From DASPWW01 sp035637595 (GTDB taxonomy: Bacteria > Actinomycetota > Thermoleophilia > Solirubrobacterales > 70-9): a stretch of 28,899 nt of DNA. The stretch lies in the NCBI GenBank assembly GCA_035637595.1, contig DASPWW010000108.1, positions 1-28,899 on the forward strand, in the 5' to 3' direction. Position 1 is the stretch's first letter; each line of letters opens with the position of its first letter. This document shows, piece after piece, positions 16,054 through 23,491 of this stretch. The notes under the pieces were generated by a model. The model saw nothing but the letters and a program-made list of their open reading frames with translations, made no database searches and was not told the DNA's origin. A program made the translations under genes and the position numbers.

Positions 16054-16710
16054 ATGGGTGGGCGGCAGACCATATTTGCGGCTGTTGCGCTGATCGGTGC
16101 CCTCGCGCTCGGGGCCTGTGGCGGCGACGGCGAGGAGGAGTCCTCGGCCGCCCTTCCCTCCGGGTGCAAGCCGGTTGCCCAGCCGCCGGCGAAGCCCGAA
16201 CAGCTTCCCAAGCCCGACGAGCAGCTGTCCGCGAGCGACCGTGTGACCGCGATCGTCGAGACGAGCTGCGGGACGTTCGAGATCGCGCTCGACACCGCGA
16301 CCTCGCCGGAGACGACGGGCTCGTTCACATACCTCGCCGACAGGGGTTTCTACGACGGGACGTCGTTCTCATATATCGACGGCTCGGTGGTCCAGGGCGG
16401 CGATCCGATCGGCGACAGGACCGGCGGGCCCGGCTACTTCGTCGACGAGCCGCCGCCGGTGGACGCCGAGTACACCCGCGGGACCGTGGCGATGGCGAAG
16501 ACCGAGGTCGAGCCGACGGGGCGCTCGGGTAGCCAGTTCTTCGTCGTCTATGCGGCCGATGCCGGGCTCCAGCCGCAGTTTGCCGTGCTCGGCGAAGTGA
16601 CCGAGGGGATCGACGTCGTCGACCGGATCGCTGAGCTGCGCGAGCCGGGCAGCGAGAACGGGGCGCCGCGCGCCCCCGTGGTGATCGAGAGCATCACCCT
16701 GCGCGGGTGA
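16054..16710 (+). CDS. Cyclophilin-type peptidyl-prolyl isomerase lipoprotein
   Basis: The 218-residue protein starts with a lipoprotein signal peptide and lipobox LGAC (Cys22), followed by an acidic linker and a cyclophilin domain (about 62-218): VETSCGTFEIALDTATSPETTGSFTYLADRGFYDGTSF, VQGGDP, GTVAMAKT, GSQFFVVYA. It would act on secreted proteins outside the membrane. The strict catalytic Arg of classic cyclophilins (FHRV) is replaced by SYID, so isomerase activity may be weak, and a chaperone or binding role is possible. The peroxiredoxin gene follows after 32 bp. Confidence 0.9.
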   Translation: MGGRQTIFAAVALIGALALGACGGDGEEESSAALPSGCKPVAQPPAKPEQLPKPDEQLSASDRVTAIVETSCGTFEIALDTATSPETTGSFTYLADRGFYDGTSFSYIDGSVVQGGDPIGDRTGGPGYFVDEPPPVDAEYTRGTVAMAKTEVEPTGRSGSQFFVVYAADAGLQPQFAVLGEVTEGIDVVDRIAELREPGSENGAPRAPVVIESITLRG

Positions 16711-16730
16711 TAGCGCCGCGCCCAGTCACC

Positions 16731-16736
16731 TAGGCT
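16731..16736 (+). promoter_or_regulatory. -10 hexamer (TAGGCT) for the peroxiredoxin operon
   Basis: TAGGCT ends 6 nt before the ATG at 16743 and has no ribosome-binding site after it, fitting a leaderless message for peroxiredoxin and the coupled downstream genes. Confidence 0.5.
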
Positions 16737-16742
16737 GGGGAC

Positions 16743-17198
16743 ATGGCAAAGGTGGACGTAGGCGATCCGGCGCCGGAGTTCGAGCTGCCGGGCACGGGGT
16801 CGCGCACCTACCGGCTGTCGGACCTGCGCGGCCAGTGGGTCGTGCTGGCGTTCTACCCGGGCGACTTCACCCCGGTCTGCACGCGTCAGTTCTGTTCCTA
16901 CCGCGACGGAGACGACCACCTCGATCAGCTCGGCGTGGAGGTCCTGGGAATCTCGCCCCAGAGCGTCGACTCGCACGAGCGCTTCCGCCGCAAGCACGGC
17001 CTCACACAGCCGCTGCTCGCCGACGAGGGACGCGAGGTCCTGCGCAGCTACGGCGTCCTCGCCCCGGGCGGGATCGTGCGGCGGTCGATCTTCATCGTCG
17101 ATCCCGAGGGCATGGTCCGGTTCCGGCACGTCGCGCTGCTCGGGCTCCACTTCAAGGACGTCAACGACCTGAGCGAGGCGCTGGCCGGGCTGCGTTGA
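16743..17198 (+). CDS. Peroxiredoxin (BCP/AhpE-like thiol peroxidase)
   Basis: The 151-residue protein has the PGDFTPVC peroxidatic site (Cys46) and a second Cys five residues later (Cys51), the spacing of atypical 2-Cys bacterioferritin comigratory proteins. The later Arg and the GVLAPGG segment fit the AhpC/TSA family. It reduces peroxides with thioredoxin-type donors in the cytoplasm. The stop codon overlaps the TTG start of the HAD phosphatase gene (TTGA), so both are likely translated together. Confidence 0.93.
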   Translation: MAKVDVGDPAPEFELPGTGSRTYRLSDLRGQWVVLAFYPGDFTPVCTRQFCSYRDGDDHLDQLGVEVLGISPQSVDSHERFRRKHGLTQPLLADEGREVLRSYGVLAPGGIVRRSIFIVDPEGMVRFRHVALLGLHFKDVNDLSEALAGLR

Positions 17199-17977
17199 CC
17201 GAGGCGCTTCCGCCACTCGACGCCCTGCTGGTGGACCTCGACGGCGTGCTGTACGTCGAGGACGAGCCCGTCGAGGGGGCCGTCGAAGCGGTTCGCGAGC
17301 TGCGTGACTCCGGGCTGACGCTGCGCTTCGTCACCAACACGACGGCGCGCTCGCACGACCAGACGGTCGACAAGCTCGCTCGCCTGGGGTTCGAGGTCTC
17401 CTCCGAGGAGCTTGTGACGCCCGCCGCTCTGGCGCGGCAGCACTGCGTAGACGCCGGCCACCAGGAGGTGGCGCTGATCATGAACGAGAACGTGAAGGAG
17501 GACTTCGGCGGCCTCGAGGAGTCGGAGGACTCGCCGGGCGCGGTGATCATGGGCGATCTCGGCGAGCGCTTCGGGTTCGCGATCCTCAACTCCGCGTTTC
17601 GGATGGTGATGGACGGCGCCGAGCTGATCGCGCTGCAGAAGAACCGCTTCTGGCTCACCGCGGACGGCCTGTCGCTCGACGCAGGACCGTTCGTCGCCGC
17701 GATCGAATTTGCGAGCGGGCGCGAGGCGCTGGTCGTCGGCAAGCCCTCCGAGGCGTTCTTCCGGCTCGTGCTCGAGGGCGCCGGCGCGACTCCGGAGCGC
17801 GCCGCGATCATCGGCGACGACGTCGAGACCGACGTCGGGGGCGCGATCGACGCCGGGCTCGCGGGGATCCTGGTGCGCACCGGCAAGTACCGCGAGGACT
17901 TCGTGCGCCAGTCGGGGATCGAGCCCACGGCGACGCTGGACTCGATCGCCGACCTGCCGGGCGCGTTCGAGGGTTAG
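17195..17977 (+). CDS. HAD-superfamily subfamily IIA phosphatase (LHPP/NagD-like)
   Basis: Starting from TTG 17195, the 260-residue protein has motif I DLDGVLY (Asp14, Asp16), motif II FVTNTTAR, a cap domain, the motif III Lys in VVGKPSE and the acidic motif IV IGDDVETDVGGA. This is the subfamily IIA order found in NagD, 4-nitrophenylphosphatase and LHPP. Exact substrate unknown. TTG is the only start that fits: the frame upstream runs through the peroxiredoxin gene in another phase, and the TTGA overlap with its stop indicates coupling. The alpha/beta hydrolase gene follows after 3 nt. Confidence 0.88.
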   Translation: MTEALPPLDALLVDLDGVLYVEDEPVEGAVEAVRELRDSGLTLRFVTNTTARSHDQTVDKLARLGFEVSSEELVTPAALARQHCVDAGHQEVALIMNENVKEDFGGLEESEDSPGAVIMGDLGERFGFAILNSAFRMVMDGAELIALQKNRFWLTADGLSLDAGPFVAAIEFASGREALVVGKPSEAFFRLVLEGAGATPERAAIIGDDVETDVGGAIDAGLAGILVRTGKYREDFVRQSGIEPTATLDSIADLPGAFEG

Positions 17978-17980
17978 GGA

Positions 17981-18862
17981 TTGGCGGCGACCGTCGGCGA
18001 GGCGCGCCGGTTCGAGGTCGAGCGCGACGGCCAGGCGCTGGTCGGGGAGGCGCTGGACGCGCCGGAGCTCGACCCCGCGGCGCCGAGCGTCGTGCTCCTG
18101 CACGCGATAACGGCGAGCAGACGTTATGTAGTCCACGGCTCGAAGGTCCTGCCCCGCAAGGGCTTTGCCTCGGTCTGCTACGACGCACGCGGGCACGGCG
18201 AGTCGGGGCCGGCCCAGGAGGGCAGCGGCTACGGGTACGAGGACCTCGTCGCGGACCTCGGCGCGGTGATCGACGAGGTGGTGGGGGAGCGCAGGCCCGT
18301 GATCGCGGGCAGCTCGATGGGCGCTCACACCGCGGTGGCGTTCGCGCTGCGGGCTCCCGAGCGGATCGCCGGCCTGGTCGCGATCGGCCCCGCCTTCAAC
18401 GGCCTGCCGGCGCCCGACGAGGTGCTCCGGGAGTGGGACGAGCTCGCCGACGGGCTCGAGAGCGATGGGGTGGACGGGTTCCTGCGCGCCTACGAAAGCC
18501 ACGGACTCGACCCCGAGTGGCGCGACACGCTGATCAGGATCACGCGCGAGCGCCTGGTCACGCATCGTCATCCAGAGGCCGTCGCCGAGGCGATGCGCGA
18601 GGTCCCACGCGATCGCCCCTTCGAGGACATGTCCGAGCTCGAGTTCCTCGACGTCCCGGCGCTCGTCGTCGCCAGCAACGACGAGGCCGATCCCGGACAT
18701 CCCTACGCCGTCGCGCAGACGTACGCGGAGCGACTCCCCCAGGCGCGGCTGGTCAGCGAGGAGACCGGCCAGTCGCCGCTCTCCTGGCAGGGCGGCAGGC
18801 TGTCGCGCGAGATCGCGGCCTTTTGCGCCACAGACGCCGTCGCCGAGCGCGCCGTGTCCTGA
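17981..18862 (+). CDS. Alpha/beta hydrolase with an unusual C-terminal catalytic region
   Basis: The 293-residue protein has an alpha/beta hydrolase core: VVLLHAITASRRY in the oxyanion region, VCYDARGHGES, the nucleophile Ser112 in AGSSMG, and LVVASNDEADP as the likely acid loop. The place where the catalytic His is expected reads EETGQSPLSWQGGRLS, without His, so either the His comes from elsewhere or the enzyme is inactive or atypical. The start is TTG at 17981, 3 nt after the HAD stop, with GGTTAGGGA as a possible ribosome-binding site. It ends the peroxiredoxin-HAD-hydrolase operon. Confidence 0.85.
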   Translation: MAATVGEARRFEVERDGQALVGEALDAPELDPAAPSVVLLHAITASRRYVVHGSKVLPRKGFASVCYDARGHGESGPAQEGSGYGYEDLVADLGAVIDEVVGERRPVIAGSSMGAHTAVAFALRAPERIAGLVAIGPAFNGLPAPDEVLREWDELADGLESDGVDGFLRAYESHGLDPEWRDTLIRITRERLVTHRHPEAVAEAMREVPRDRPFEDMSELEFLDVPALVVASNDEADPGHPYAVAQTYAERLPQARLVSEETGQSPLSWQGGRLSREIAAFCATDAVAERAVS

Positions 18863-18874
18863 CCCGGCCACAAC

Positions 18875-18880
18875 TAAGGT
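18875..18880 (+). promoter_or_regulatory. -10 hexamer (TAAGGT) for the PRC-barrel-like gene
   Basis: TAAGGT ends 9 nt before the ATG at 18890 in a gap of 27 bp after the hydrolase gene. No Shine-Dalgarno sequence follows, fitting a leaderless start. Confidence 0.5.
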
Positions 18881-18889
18881 GTACGGGCG

Positions 18890-19225
18890 ATGGACGAAGG
18901 CCATCCCATCCACTACTCGGCGGTCGAGCGCGGGACGTCTGTGTACGCGGCCGACGGCGTCGAGGTCGGCAAGGTCGACGATGTGCTCGACAATTACCGC
19001 GAGCACATCCTCGACGGGCTCGTGATCGAGACGGCGAGCGGAAACCTGCGGTTCGTAGACGCGCCGGAGGTCGAGCGTACCTACGAACGCGCCGTCACGC
19101 TGACGATCAGCGCCGAGGAGGCCGCCCAGCTCCCCGCGCCCGAGCGCGGGGCGGGAACTTTCAGGCCGCGACGCGCGAAGGGCCGCCTCGGCCGCTTCCT
19201 CGGCGGGGGCTGGAAGCGCGAGTAG
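18890..19225 (+). CDS. PRC-barrel/DUF2171-like small protein
   Basis: The 111-residue protein has an early strand set VERGTSVYAADGVEVGKVDDVLDNYREHILDGLVIET, like PRC-barrel and DUF2171 domains, and a basic C-terminal tail (RPRRAKGRLGRFLGGGWKRE). PRC barrels bind RNA, protein or photosynthetic partners depending on the family, so the role here is open. The basic tail suggests contact with nucleic acid or membrane. The DUF899 gene starts 4 nt later and is probably co-transcribed. Confidence 0.75.
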   Translation: MDEGHPIHYSAVERGTSVYAADGVEVGKVDDVLDNYREHILDGLVIETASGNLRFVDAPEVERTYERAVTLTISAEEAAQLPAPERGAGTFRPRRAKGRLGRFLGGGWKRE

Positions 19226-19229
19226 CCGC

Positions 19230-19961
19230 ATGGGCATCGCGTTCCCCGGAGAGTCAGCGGATTATCGGGCAGCGCGCGATCGGCTGCTCGAGCAGGAGAT
19301 CGAGCTGCGGCGCGCGATGGAGGCGGTGGCCGCCGAGAGGCGGAAGCTTCCGCCCGGCGGCCCCGTTCCGGGGGACTACGTGTTCGAGGGCGAGGGCCCC
19401 GACGGCGGTGCCACGGACGTGCGGCTGTCGGAGCTCTTCGCGCCCGGCAGGGACTCGCTCGCGATCTACAGCTTCATGTTCCCCCGCGACCCCGGCGACA
19501 CGCGGCCGGGGCCTTCCGCGGGGGAGACCGCGGACCTACCGCTCGCGGAGGGGCCGTGCCCGTCGTGCGTCGCGCTGCTCGATCAGCTCGACGGCTCGGC
19601 GGAGCACGCACGTCCGCTGATGAGCTTCGCGGTCGTGGCGAAGGCGCCGCTTCCCCGGCTGCTTGCCTTCGCGAAGGAGCGCGGCTGGCGAAAGCTGCGC
19701 CTCCTCTCCTCGGCCGCGAACAGCTACAACCGCGACTATCTCGCCGAGACCCCCGAGGGCCACCAGCGGCCGATGCTCAACCTGTTTCACCGCGACCCCG
19801 ACGCGATCCGCCACTTCTGGGGCTCCGAGCTCTTCTACGCCCCGACCGACGCGGGCCAGGATCCCCGCCACGTCGGGACGCTCGAGCCGGTCTGGAACCT
19901 CTTGGACCTCACGCCGGAGGGGCGCCCGTCTGAGTGGGACGAGCAGCTGAGTTACGTGTGA
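19230..19961 (+). CDS. DUF899 thioredoxin-like family protein
   Basis: The 243-residue protein matches the DUF899 family: an N-terminal helix region with ERRKLPPGG, YVFEGEG, LSELF, the SFMFPRDP strand, a CPSC motif (Cys110, Cys113) in GPCPSCVALLDQLDG, and later FHRDPDAIRHFWGSEL and TLEPVWNLLDLTPEGR. The fold is thioredoxin-like. The CPSC pair sits where a redox Cys motif is expected. Substrate unknown. Its last 53 bases overlap the 3' end of the RDD gene on the other strand. Confidence 0.88.
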   Translation: MGIAFPGESADYRAARDRLLEQEIELRRAMEAVAAERRKLPPGGPVPGDYVFEGEGPDGGATDVRLSELFAPGRDSLAIYSFMFPRDPGDTRPGPSAGETADLPLAEGPCPSCVALLDQLDGSAEHARPLMSFAVVAKAPLPRLLAFAKERGWRKLRLLSSAANSYNRDYLAETPEGHQRPMLNLFHRDPDAIRHFWGSELFYAPTDAGQDPRHVGTLEPVWNLLDLTPEGRPSEWDEQLSYV

Positions 19962-20916
19962 TCGCCGGCTCGCCACGGCGCGCGACGTAGAGCACCTCGG
20001 TGTCCGCCATGCGGTCGGGAAGGCCGCGGCGGGTCGGCCCGAGCAGGATTCCGGCGAAACCAAGACCGAGGGTCAGTGCGGACACGCCGAAGCCGATCAG
20101 GCGCCGGACCGCCCGGCGCAGGCCGATGCCGTGGGTGTCCTCGGCGTCGAGGCGCAAACCGAGAAAGCGCATGCCGGGGGTCTCGCCGGCAAGCGACCAG
20201 AAGGCGACAAGGTAGGTGCCGATGCCGATGAGCCAAGCGCCGGTGCCGGCGAGGATGGCTCCGGTCGGAACGTCTTGGGAGTCGCTGAACAGCTCCCGGA
20301 GGACGAACGCGACGAGGGCCGAGCCGAGGAAGAAGGTGGCGTTGAGCAGGACCACGTCGATCGCGAAGGCCAGGATGCGGGTGACCGCGCCCGCCTGACG
20401 CGCGGGCTCGGTCCGGCGGGGCTTTCGGGTCAGTCGCCAGACGACGCGCTCGACGAGGTCGTCGAGGTGGCGGGCGACCCGGCCGAGCTGGCGACCGATG
20501 TCCTCGACGAGCCCGACGCCCTGATAGGCAAGCGCGGCGCGGACCTCCGGGGCCTCGGCGATGCGCTCGACCAAAAGCTGGGTCTGCTCGCTGTCCAGGA
20601 GCCGCGCCCAGACGCGGTCGACGAGCTCGCTGTCGAGCGCTTCGAGGACCGCGCGCTCGACCTCCGCGCTGCTCAGCGCGCCCGCGGTCGCCTCGCGGAC
20701 CGCCGGGCCCTGGAGGACGCGGACCAGCGCGCGCTCGACCGCGGGGCTCTCCGCGGCGCGGACGATCGCCTCCTCGGCGGCGATCTGGACCGCGCTGTCG
20801 ATCCCGGTCAGCTCGGCGGCGCGCTGGGCGCCGCGCGCCCCGGCGCCGGCGATGCGCGCCGGGATCGAGGGCCGGGGGCGGGGGGGAAGGGACCCTGAGC
20901 TCTCCAAGCCCCTCAA
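19909..20916 (-). CDS. RDD-family membrane protein with long helical N-terminal region
   Basis: The 335-residue protein has an N-terminal half (about 1-165) that is alanine- and glutamate-rich and looks helical, with repeated short units ending in VERAL/VREAT/VDRVW. The C-terminal half has the RDD domain: membrane segments ILAFAIDVVLLNATFFLGSALVAF, GAWLIGIGTYLVAFWSLAG, and LIGFGVSALTLGLGFAGILLG, with the Asp of the first helix kept. RDD proteins are suggested to be transporters or membrane scaffolds. The start is uncertain: TTG at 20916 is the longest option and TTG at 20907 is equally possible. The last 53 nt overlap the DUF899 gene in antisense. Confidence 0.8.
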   Translation of the reverse strand: MRGLESSGSLPPRPRPSIPARIAGAGARGAQRAAELTGIDSAVQIAAEEAIVRAAESPAVERALVRVLQGPAVREATAGALSSAEVERAVLEALDSELVDRVWARLLDSEQTQLLVERIAEAPEVRAALAYQGVGLVEDIGRQLGRVARHLDDLVERVVWRLTRKPRRTEPARQAGAVTRILAFAIDVVLLNATFFLGSALVAFVLRELFSDSQDVPTGAILAGTGAWLIGIGTYLVAFWSLAGETPGMRFLGLRLDAEDTHGIGLRRAVRRLIGFGVSALTLGLGFAGILLGPTRRGLPDRMADTEVLYVARRGEPAITRNSAARPTQTGAPPA

Positions 20917-20953
20917 AGGATGAGCCCCGCGGCGGACGGGCGCCCGCTTCGCT

Positions 20954-21880
20954 CTACTTCGTCTTCTTTACCTTGACCTTCTCGGTATCGGAGTTGGCGG
21001 CGACGCAGTCGGCCGTCTCCCCGAGGTGGGCTCGATAGAGGAAGGTCTTCTTGACCTGCGTCTTCGTCAGGAAGTTGCCCTGACCGTCCGTCTGCACCTG
21101 CTCGATGGTCTCGAAGGAGCCCCCCTTCAGCCGCTGGACCTCGACCGCCTGGGCGGCCTCGCACGCAGCCTCGTTCTGCGGCGCGTCGACCTTGCCGAAC
21201 AGGACCACCTTCCTGCCCTTCTTGACCTTGCCCTTGTTGGCATCGAGGGTGACGGTGCGGTCGACCTTGACCGGAGGCAGGGGCTCAGGCGGCGTGGCGA
21301 AGACGGCGAAGATCATGTCCACCCCGACCGTGTTCCACGTCGTCGTTCCGCCGGGGGAGTACCAAAACGTTCCGGGGCAGTCGGCCGTATCGGGCTTGTA
21401 TCCAGCCTCTAGGCCCTCTCCTCCCTCAATGGTGGGTTCGCTCGGGCGCGACAGCACAAGCGCGTAGCTCTGCCCTGCGACGATCGCGGCCGGCGAGGCA
21501 AACGTTGCTACCAAGGTCGTGGGTCCATCGGGGACCTCGGGCACCGTAGTCGAGGCAAGGACGTTGTTGTTTGGTGTGCCTGATCCGTCCACCCCCATGA
21601 TCTGAACGACGTAATCGCCGGTCTTGCCGGCGGGCTCTAGGAAATCGATCTCGGCGCGGGTCAGGTTCCCGGTGAAGCCCGAGACGAAGGTCTGGGCAAA
21701 GCGCTCCCCCGAGCTGCCGTTGGCCACGTAGTCGTCGCGTGGCAGCGGGCAACTCGCCGCCAGGGACTCCTGGGCGGCCGCGGGAGTCGGCCCGACGAGC
21801 ATGATCGCGCCGGCAACGACCGTCGCTGCCGCAGCGCCAATGTGGCGCCGACGCTGAGCTGATTCGACTCTCCCGATCAT
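20954..21880 (-). CDS. Secreted protein with beta-rich domain and Lys-rich tail
   Basis: The 308-residue protein starts at ATG 21880 after a GGGGGAC ribosome-binding site. It has a signal peptide (RRRHIGAAAATVVAGAIMLVG) and a likely cleavage site at PAAA-QE, then a beta-rich domain beginning FAQTFVSGFTGNLTRAEIDFLEP, like extracellular domains of the choice-of-anchor/jelly-roll type. A second domain follows (VDRTVTLDANKGKVKKGRKVVLFGKVDAPQNEAACEAAQAVEVQ), Ig-like with two Cys, ending in KVKVKKTK. The function is not known. It resembles the basic-tailed secreted proteins at both ends of the window. Confidence 0.8.
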   Translation of the reverse strand: MIGRVESAQRRRHIGAAAATVVAGAIMLVGPTPAAAQESLAASCPLPRDDYVANGSSGERFAQTFVSGFTGNLTRAEIDFLEPAGKTGDYVVQIMGVDGSGTPNNNVLASTTVPEVPDGPTTLVATFASPAAIVAGQSYALVLSRPSEPTIEGGEGLEAGYKPDTADCPGTFWYSPGGTTTWNTVGVDMIFAVFATPPEPLPPVKVDRTVTLDANKGKVKKGRKVVLFGKVDAPQNEAACEAAQAVEVQRLKGGSFETIEQVQTDGQGNFLTKTQVKKTFLYRAHLGETADCVAANSDTEKVKVKKTK

Positions 21881-21971
21881 GGTCGTCCCCCGCTGATGCC
21901 TCCTCTGCAGCCCCGCCGTTGCCGGCTGACCGAAGCCTAGCCGGTTGACCTGTTTTCGGTCACCGCGTCGG

Positions 21972-22520
21972 CTAACCCGCCGGCGCCGCCTGGGCGACGA
22001 CGCGGGGGAGCCAGGTGCGCACCGCTGCCGCCACCGCGTCGAGGTCCTTCCGCAGGCTGTGGTTGCCCGGCACCTCGGCCACCTCGCGACGAGGCCCGGG
22101 AGGCGGCATCCCGAACTGGTCGCGCTCGCCCTGGACGACGAGTATCGGCACCGTCACCGCGTCGAGCTCGTGGAGGCGATCCGATGGCTTTGGCTTCCCG
22201 GAACGCTGCGGCGGCTGGAGCGGGAAGGCGAGGCAGAGCACCGCCACCGCCCCGGTCGCCTCAGCGGTCCGGCAGGCCACCCGGGCGCCGATCGAGCGGC
22301 CGCCGGCGACGAGGGGTAGGTCGGCGAGCTCGCCACCGACGAGGTGCTCGACGACCGCCGTCCACGCGGCGTCGAGCTGGGGCGCCGGGGCGGGTGAGCG
22401 CCGCCCGGCGACGCGGTAGGGCTGCTCGACGAGCGCGACGCTCACTCCCTCGGAGCGGGCGACGTCGGTCACCGTGACCAGGTCGGGCGAGTCGACGCCG
22501 CCGCTGGCCCCGTGACCCAT
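21972..22520 (-). CDS. Alpha/beta hydrolase of the Tex30/KANL3-like family
   Basis: The family marks are GHGASGGVDSPDL after the first strand, the nucleophile in AGGRSIGARVA, ILVVQGERDQFG as the acid loop, and GNHSLRK with the His. The first canonical start, ATG 22520, begins right at the oxyanion-loop GHG and would remove the first strands. The frame is open upstream to a stop near 22646 and encodes IETPHGRANARLHPADEPRAALV, the N-terminus expected for this family, without any ATG, GTG or TTG. An ATC at 22604 preceded by GAGTAT with 7 nt spacing could be the true start. I therefore give the safe start and mark the true one as open. Confidence 0.75.
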   Translation of the reverse strand: MGHGASGGVDSPDLVTVTDVARSEGVSVALVEQPYRVAGRRSPAPAPQLDAAWTAVVEHLVGGELADLPLVAGGRSIGARVACRTAEATGAVAVLCLAFPLQPPQRSGKPKPSDRLHELDAVTVPILVVQGERDQFGMPPPGPRREVAEVPGNHSLRKDLDAVAAAVRTWLPRVVAQAAPAG

Positions 22521-22647
22521 GACGAGCGCCGCCCTGGGCTCGTCGGCCGGATGCAGACGGGCGTTGGCCCGGCCGTGAGGCGTTTCGATCGCGAGCGTCT
22601 TGATGGGGCTGATACTCGCATCCTCGGAGAGGGGGGCCGGTGCGCCC

Positions 22648-22653
22648 TAGGAT
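22648..22653 (+). promoter_or_regulatory. -10 hexamer (TAGGAT) for the F420-type oxidoreductase gene
   Basis: TAGGAT ends 7 nt before the ATG at 22661, with no ribosome-binding site between them. It supports the ATG at 22661 against a GTG 21 nt upstream, which would be transcribed only if the promoter lay further upstream. Confidence 0.5.
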
Positions 22654-22660
22654 GATTCGC

Positions 22661-23491
22661 ATGCGCTTCGGGATCGCGGTCTTTCCCACCGAGGACTCGG
22701 CCGACCCCGCGACGCTCGCGCGCCTGGTCGAGGAGCGCGGCTTCGAGTCGCTGTTCTTTCCCGAGCACACCCACATCCCGGCGAGCCGCCGAACGCCGTA
22801 TCCGGCCGGCGGCGAGCTGCCGCCCGAATACAGCCGCACCTACGACCCGTTCGTCGCCCTGACCGCGGCCGCGGCGGCGACCGAGAAGCTGTTGGTCGCC
22901 ACGGGGATCTGCCTCGTCATCCAGCGCGACCCGATCATCACCGCCAAGGAGGTCGCGTCACTCGACCGCCTCTCGGGCGGGCGCTTCCTTTTCGGCGTCG
23001 GGGCCGGCTGGAATCTCGAGGAGATGGAGAGCCACGGCACCGATCCCCGCCGGCGCTTCTCGCTGATGCGCGAGCGGATCGAGGCGATGAAGGCGATCTG
23101 GACCGAGGACGAAGCCTCCTACCACGGCGAGCACGTGAACTTCGACCGGATCTGGTGCTGGCCGAAGCCGATCCAGAAGCCGCACCCTCCGGTGCTGGTG
23201 GGCGGAAATGCCGAGCGGGTGCTCGACCGCGTCGTCGCCTTCGGCGACGAGTGGATGCCCAACCGCGTCTCTGGGCTGCGCGAGCGGATCGAGGCGCTCC
23301 AACGGCTTGCCGCGGACGCCGGCCGCGGCCGGATCCCGGTCACGCTCAACGCCGCCAGACCGGATCGGGAGCTGATCGAGCGCGGGGAGGACGCCGGCGT
23401 CCATCGCTGCGTCTTCTACATCGAGCCCACCGGCGCCGCCGAGACCGAGCGCCAGCTCGACGAGCTGGCAGGCAAGCTCGGACTCGGTTAG
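22661..23491 (+). CDS. LLM-class F420-dependent oxidoreductase
   Basis: The 276-residue protein is a luciferase-like monooxygenase-fold enzyme of the F420 type: MRFGIAVFPTEDS at the first strand, FPEHTHIP, KLLVATGICLVIQRDP, LDRLSGGRFLFGVGAGWNLEEMESHG and RRRFSLMRERIEAMKAIW are typical of this group. It would oxidise or reduce an unknown substrate with coenzyme F420, which many actinobacteria make. The ATG at 22661 is chosen because the preceding TAGGAT and the family N-terminus agree. It diverges from the Tex30-like hydrolase gene and is followed by a 355-bp gap. Confidence 0.9.
   Translation: MRFGIAVFPTEDSADPATLARLVEERGFESLFFPEHTHIPASRRTPYPAGGELPPEYSRTYDPFVALTAAAAATEKLLVATGICLVIQRDPIITAKEVASLDRLSGGRFLFGVGAGWNLEEMESHGTDPRRRFSLMRERIEAMKAIWTEDEASYHGEHVNFDRIWCWPKPIQKPHPPVLVGGNAERVLDRVVAFGDEWMPNRVSGLRERIEALQRLAADAGRGRIPVTLNAARPDRELIERGEDAGVHRCVFYIEPTGAAETERQLDELAGKLGLG

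Noticed and set aside
17048..19237. Open frame of 729 codons on the minus strand
   Set aside because: It lies fully antisense to peroxiredoxin, HAD and hydrolase genes that have clear motifs. Long antisense frames are expected at this GC content, and the product has no recognisable domain.
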